From assembly GCA_022827685.1 (NCBI GenBank), contig JAJEIH010000024.1, positions 1-61,176 of the forward strand: a stretch of DNA of 61,176 bases, read 5' to 3'. Under the pieces are notes generated by a model, which saw only the letters and a program-made list of their open reading frames with translations, was not told where the DNA came from and searched no databases. Positions 61,100 through 61,176 of this stretch are shown here, in pieces. Source of the stretch: Alphaproteobacteria bacterium (GTDB lineage: Bacteria > Pseudomonadota > Alphaproteobacteria > Bin95). Numbering within the stretch: position 1 is the first letter of the stretch; each line of letters starts with the position of its first letter. The translations under genes were made by a program, and so were the position numbers.

Positions 61100-61176
61100 C
61101 GGCTTTTCTGCAGAAAGCATGGCTGGGGGCCGCAAACCCCTGGCGAGAGCGGACGGGGAAGGTGCGCCCTGCGTCT

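Overview
The window is a high-GC stretch with short intergenic gaps and many ATGA start/stop overlaps. It suggests an alphaproteobacterium: it carries a TRAP transporter, NsrR/NnrS, a selenide dikinase fused to an NADH-dehydrogenase-like flavoprotein, class III CoA-transferases and a TrwC/TraA-type relaxase. Nothing in the sequence fixes the genus. All names below come from reading motifs in the translated sequence; no database search was run.

Region 1 (1-21.9 kb) is chromosome-like. It holds a broken dioxygenase, nhaA, a TolC fragment and nnrS. Divergent from nnrS is an NsrR-associated gene set: an orphan solute-binding protein, nsrR, a GPP34/cytochrome b fusion, an 11-heme cytochrome c and a DUF3365-type haem protein. 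An MscS-like channel, a TRAP transporter, an RND efflux pair and a membrane adenylate/guanylate cyclase follow.

Region 2 (about 22-43.8 kb) looks like one mobilizable element. It carries a MobF relaxase-helicase, an SPFH protein, a tyrosine recombinase, a chain of tiny coiled-coil membrane genes and a solo winged-helix protein. Next is a four-gene cassette (unknown protein, two BrxC/BrxD-like proteins, SNF2 helicase) that looks like a nucleic-acid defence module. After it come two RHH genes, an array of seven 21-nt palindromes, a protein with eight zinc ribbons, a group II intron, a 102-aa unknown gene, ssb and a third RHH gene. Three genes (zinc-ribbon, 102-aa and ssb) share a repeated hairpin leader whose stem shows one compensated base pair. 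It is reminiscent of the single-stranded (Frpo-like) promoters of plasmid leading regions. A repeat-rich non-coding tail closes the element. No type IV secretion or coupling-protein genes are visible, so it is probably mobilizable rather than self-transmissible.

Region 3 (43.8-61.2 kb) is metabolic and chromosomal. It has a 1-Cys peroxiredoxin, the SelD fusion, alpha-methylacyl-CoA racemase and a second CoA-transferase with a MetE-like protein. It also has tRNA-Arg, a Baeyer-Villiger-type monooxygenase, an SDR lacking its catalytic tyrosine, a GST, an isopenicillin-N-synthase-like oxygenase, an amidase and a MORN-repeat protein. Two toxin-antitoxin modules (higBA, vapBC) and two copies of a MITE-like repeat with long terminal inverted repeats are interspersed. 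The higBA module sits between two copies of the start of a CoA-transferase gene.
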